Of a stretch of 6,936 nucleotides of DNA, positions 5,486 to 6,936 are shown one piece after another. This DNA is from Bdellovibrionales bacterium (GTDB taxonomy: Bacteria > Bdellovibrionota > Bdellovibrionia > Bdellovibrionales > UBA1609): positions 1 to 6,936 of the forward strand of contig JAGRAB010000066.1 in NCBI GenBank assembly GCA_020435085.1, in the 5' to 3' direction. A program made the translations under genes and the position numbers. The notes under the pieces were generated by a model that did no database searches, was not told the origin of the DNA, and saw nothing but the letters and a program-made list of their open reading frames with translations. Each line of letters opens with the position of its first letter. The first letter of the stretch is position 1.

Positions 5486-6936
5486 GTGCAAAAACAAAAC
5501 TACATGAATCGTAGCAACTTAGAATACATTGAAGACCTCTACCAACAATTTCTACAAGATCCATCTCAAATTGACGGTGATTGGAAACTTTTTTTTGAAG
5601 GTGTTGAGTTTTCAAAATCAATGGCTTCTTCAAGTGGCCAGGGAACCCTTTCTGAAAAAGAATTTGATGTTTCTCAACTTATTAAAGCCTACCGTGACTA
5701 TGGTCACCTAAAAGCTGATTTAGATCCTTTAAAACTGCAAAAACCATTGAATGATTTTTTTGAATTAAAAAAGTTCAACCTTCAACCTTCAGATTTAGAA
5801 CTCAACTTTTCTATTGCTAATTCCATGTACTTAAAATCCACTCAGCTGAAAGATATTATTGCTCACCTTGAAAACAGCTATTGCAAAACATTAACGGCTC
5901 AACTTTCCGAATGCAGGGCCGAAGTTCGAGACTGGTTTCGAGCAGAATTTGAACAAAATGCAGGAAAATTTCAACTGAATGACGAAGACAGAAAAACAAT
6001 TTTTCAACAACTCGCACGAACAGAGTCTTTAGAAAAATTTATTCATACAAGATACGTCGGTACAAAAAGATTTTCTATTGAGGGGGGCGATGCCCTTATT
6101 CCCATGCTTGAGCACATGACTATTAAAGGTACCGCTCAAGGCCTTGAAGAAATTGTTATCGGCATGGCCCATAGAGGACGCATTAATGTCCTTGCCAATT
6201 TTATGGGTAAAGGCCTTGAAATTATTTTTTCAGAATTTGATGGTACCGCCTTTAACGATATGGAAAATGATGGTGATGTGAAGTATCATCTTGGCTACTC
6301 TGCTGATAAAGAAACTCCCAATGGACCTTGCCATGTTTCTTTAGCATTTAATCCCTCTCACCTTGAAGCTGTTAACCCTGTTGTTTTAGGAATGACAAGG
6401 GCAAAACAACGCCAACGCAATGACACGAAAAACAGAAAGAAAGTTGTTCCTGTTGTCATTCATGGTGATGCCGCTTTTGCAGGTCAAGGTGTTGTCAGTG
6501 AATCTCTTCAATTGTCACGATTAAAAGGCTATACTGTTGGCGGTAGTATTCACATTATCCTCAACAACCAAGTTGGCTTTACCACTAACCCTGAGGATGC
6601 AAGATCCACCATGTATTCCTCAGACATGGCCATGTCTATTAAAGCCCCTGTGCTATTAGTCAATGGCGATGATGTGGAGGCTTGTATCCATGCCATTGAT
6701 ATCGCTTTTCGCTTTCGCCAACAATTTGGAGAAGATGTCGTAATTGATCTTATTTGTTACCGCCGCTTTGGCCATAATGAAGGGGATGAGCCGGCCTTCA
6801 CTCAGCCGAAAATGTATGAAGTCATCAAAAAACACCCCACTCTCATGGCGATCTACCAAGATCACCTCACTCAAAGAAGCATACTCTCAAAACAAGAGGC
6901 TCAAAGTTTTTATCAAGAAAAAATTGATAATCTCCA
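5486..6936 (+). CDS. sucA: 2-oxoglutarate dehydrogenase E1 component, 5' part, runs off right edge
   Basis: SucA is the thiamine-diphosphate-dependent E1 of the 2-oxoglutarate dehydrogenase complex. It decarboxylates 2-oxoglutarate and passes the succinyl group to the lipoyl domain of E2 (SucB) in the TCA cycle. The frame is open for 483 codons to the window edge, about half of the usual 900-950 residues. Visible: the N-terminal E1 motif (about 12-38, LEYIEDLYQQFL then DWKLFFE); KRFSIEGGDALIPML (from 194); the GMAHRGR histidine motif (His229); KYHLGYS with His268; FNPSHLEAVNPVV; HGDAAFAGQGVV with Mg-binding Asp328; NNQVGFTT (from Asn360) completing the cofactor motif; and CYRRFGHNEGDEP (His430). 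All expected residues in this half are present. The pyrimidine-binding C-terminal domain and any sucB lie outside the window. It diverges from asmA across 190 bp. Confidence 0.97.
   Translation, partial: MQKQNYMNRSNLEYIEDLYQQFLQDPSQIDGDWKLFFEGVEFSKSMASSSGQGTLSEKEFDVSQLIKAYRDYGHLKADLDPLKLQKPLNDFFELKKFNLQPSDLELNFSIANSMYLKSTQLKDIIAHLENSYCKTLTAQLSECRAEVRDWFRAEFEQNAGKFQLNDEDRKTIFQQLARTESLEKFIHTRYVGTKRFSIEGGDALIPMLEHMTIKGTAQGLEEIVIGMAHRGRINVLANFMGKGLEIIFSEFDGTAFNDMENDGDVKYHLGYSADKETPNGPCHVSLAFNPSHLEAVNPVVLGMTRAKQRQRNDTKNRKKVVPVVIHGDAAFAGQGVVSESLQLSRLKGYTVGGSIHIILNNQVGFTTNPEDARSTMYSSDMAMSIKAPVLLVNGDDVEACIHAIDIAFRFRQQFGEDVVIDLICYRRFGHNEGDEPAFTQPKMYEVIKKHPTLMAIYQDHLTQRSILSKQEAQSFYQEKIDNL

Noticed and set aside
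5388..5633. Minus-strand open frame of 81 codons over the asmA-sucA divergent region
   Set aside because: It overlaps the sucA start and the conserved N-terminal E1 motif; its translation is not family-like.
5529..5711. Plus-strand open frame of 60 codons inside sucA
   Set aside because: It is out of frame with sucA, whose own frame carries the E1 motifs throughout.
6656..6874. Minus-strand open frame of 72 codons inside sucA
   Set aside because: Antisense to the highly conserved YRR.GHNE region of sucA.

Overview
The window is AT-rich by eye. It carries four protein-coding genes typical of a Gram-negative bacterium with an aerobic TCA cycle. A deltaproteobacterial or Bdellovibrionota-like host is a tentative guess from the gene set and base composition; no marker here settles it. 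No rRNA, tRNA or CRISPR array is visible.

Layout. Positions 1-249 hold no gene. They form a compact element bounded by 23-bp inverted repeats (22 of 23 bases match) and filled with nested hairpins; it resembles a MITE or a large structured RNA. Three nucleotides later lies the stop codon of a minus-strand squalene synthase gene of the single-enzyme, eukaryote-like type (253-1299). Upstream of it on the same strand are an MscS-family mechanosensitive channel (1421-2353) and a 967-residue AsmA-family inner-membrane-anchored periplasmic protein (2392-5295). A 190-bp divergent intergenic region (5296-5485) then separates asmA from a plus-strand sucA (2-oxoglutarate dehydrogenase E1), which starts with GTG at 5486 and runs off the right edge.

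How the genes relate. The three minus-strand genes share an envelope theme: squalene (polycyclic triterpenoid precursor) synthesis, membrane-tension relief, and an AsmA-like protein of a superfamily linked to lipid homeostasis and inter-membrane lipid transfer. Whether they form one functional module is inference. asmA and mscS are 38 bp apart and could be co-transcribed. The squalene synthase gene is 121 bp further on, behind a hairpin-rich junction.

The most noteworthy features are the inverted-repeat-bounded element at the left edge, the eukaryote-like squalene synthase, and the start regions of the minus-strand genes. None of the three has a properly placed Shine-Dalgarno sequence. Two have a TTGACC hexamer 35-37 nt before the ATG, which would suit leaderless or nearly leaderless transcripts. 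sucA, by contrast, has a clear GAGGAG. I see no convincing new multi-gene system; the left-edge element is the best candidate for something undescribed.
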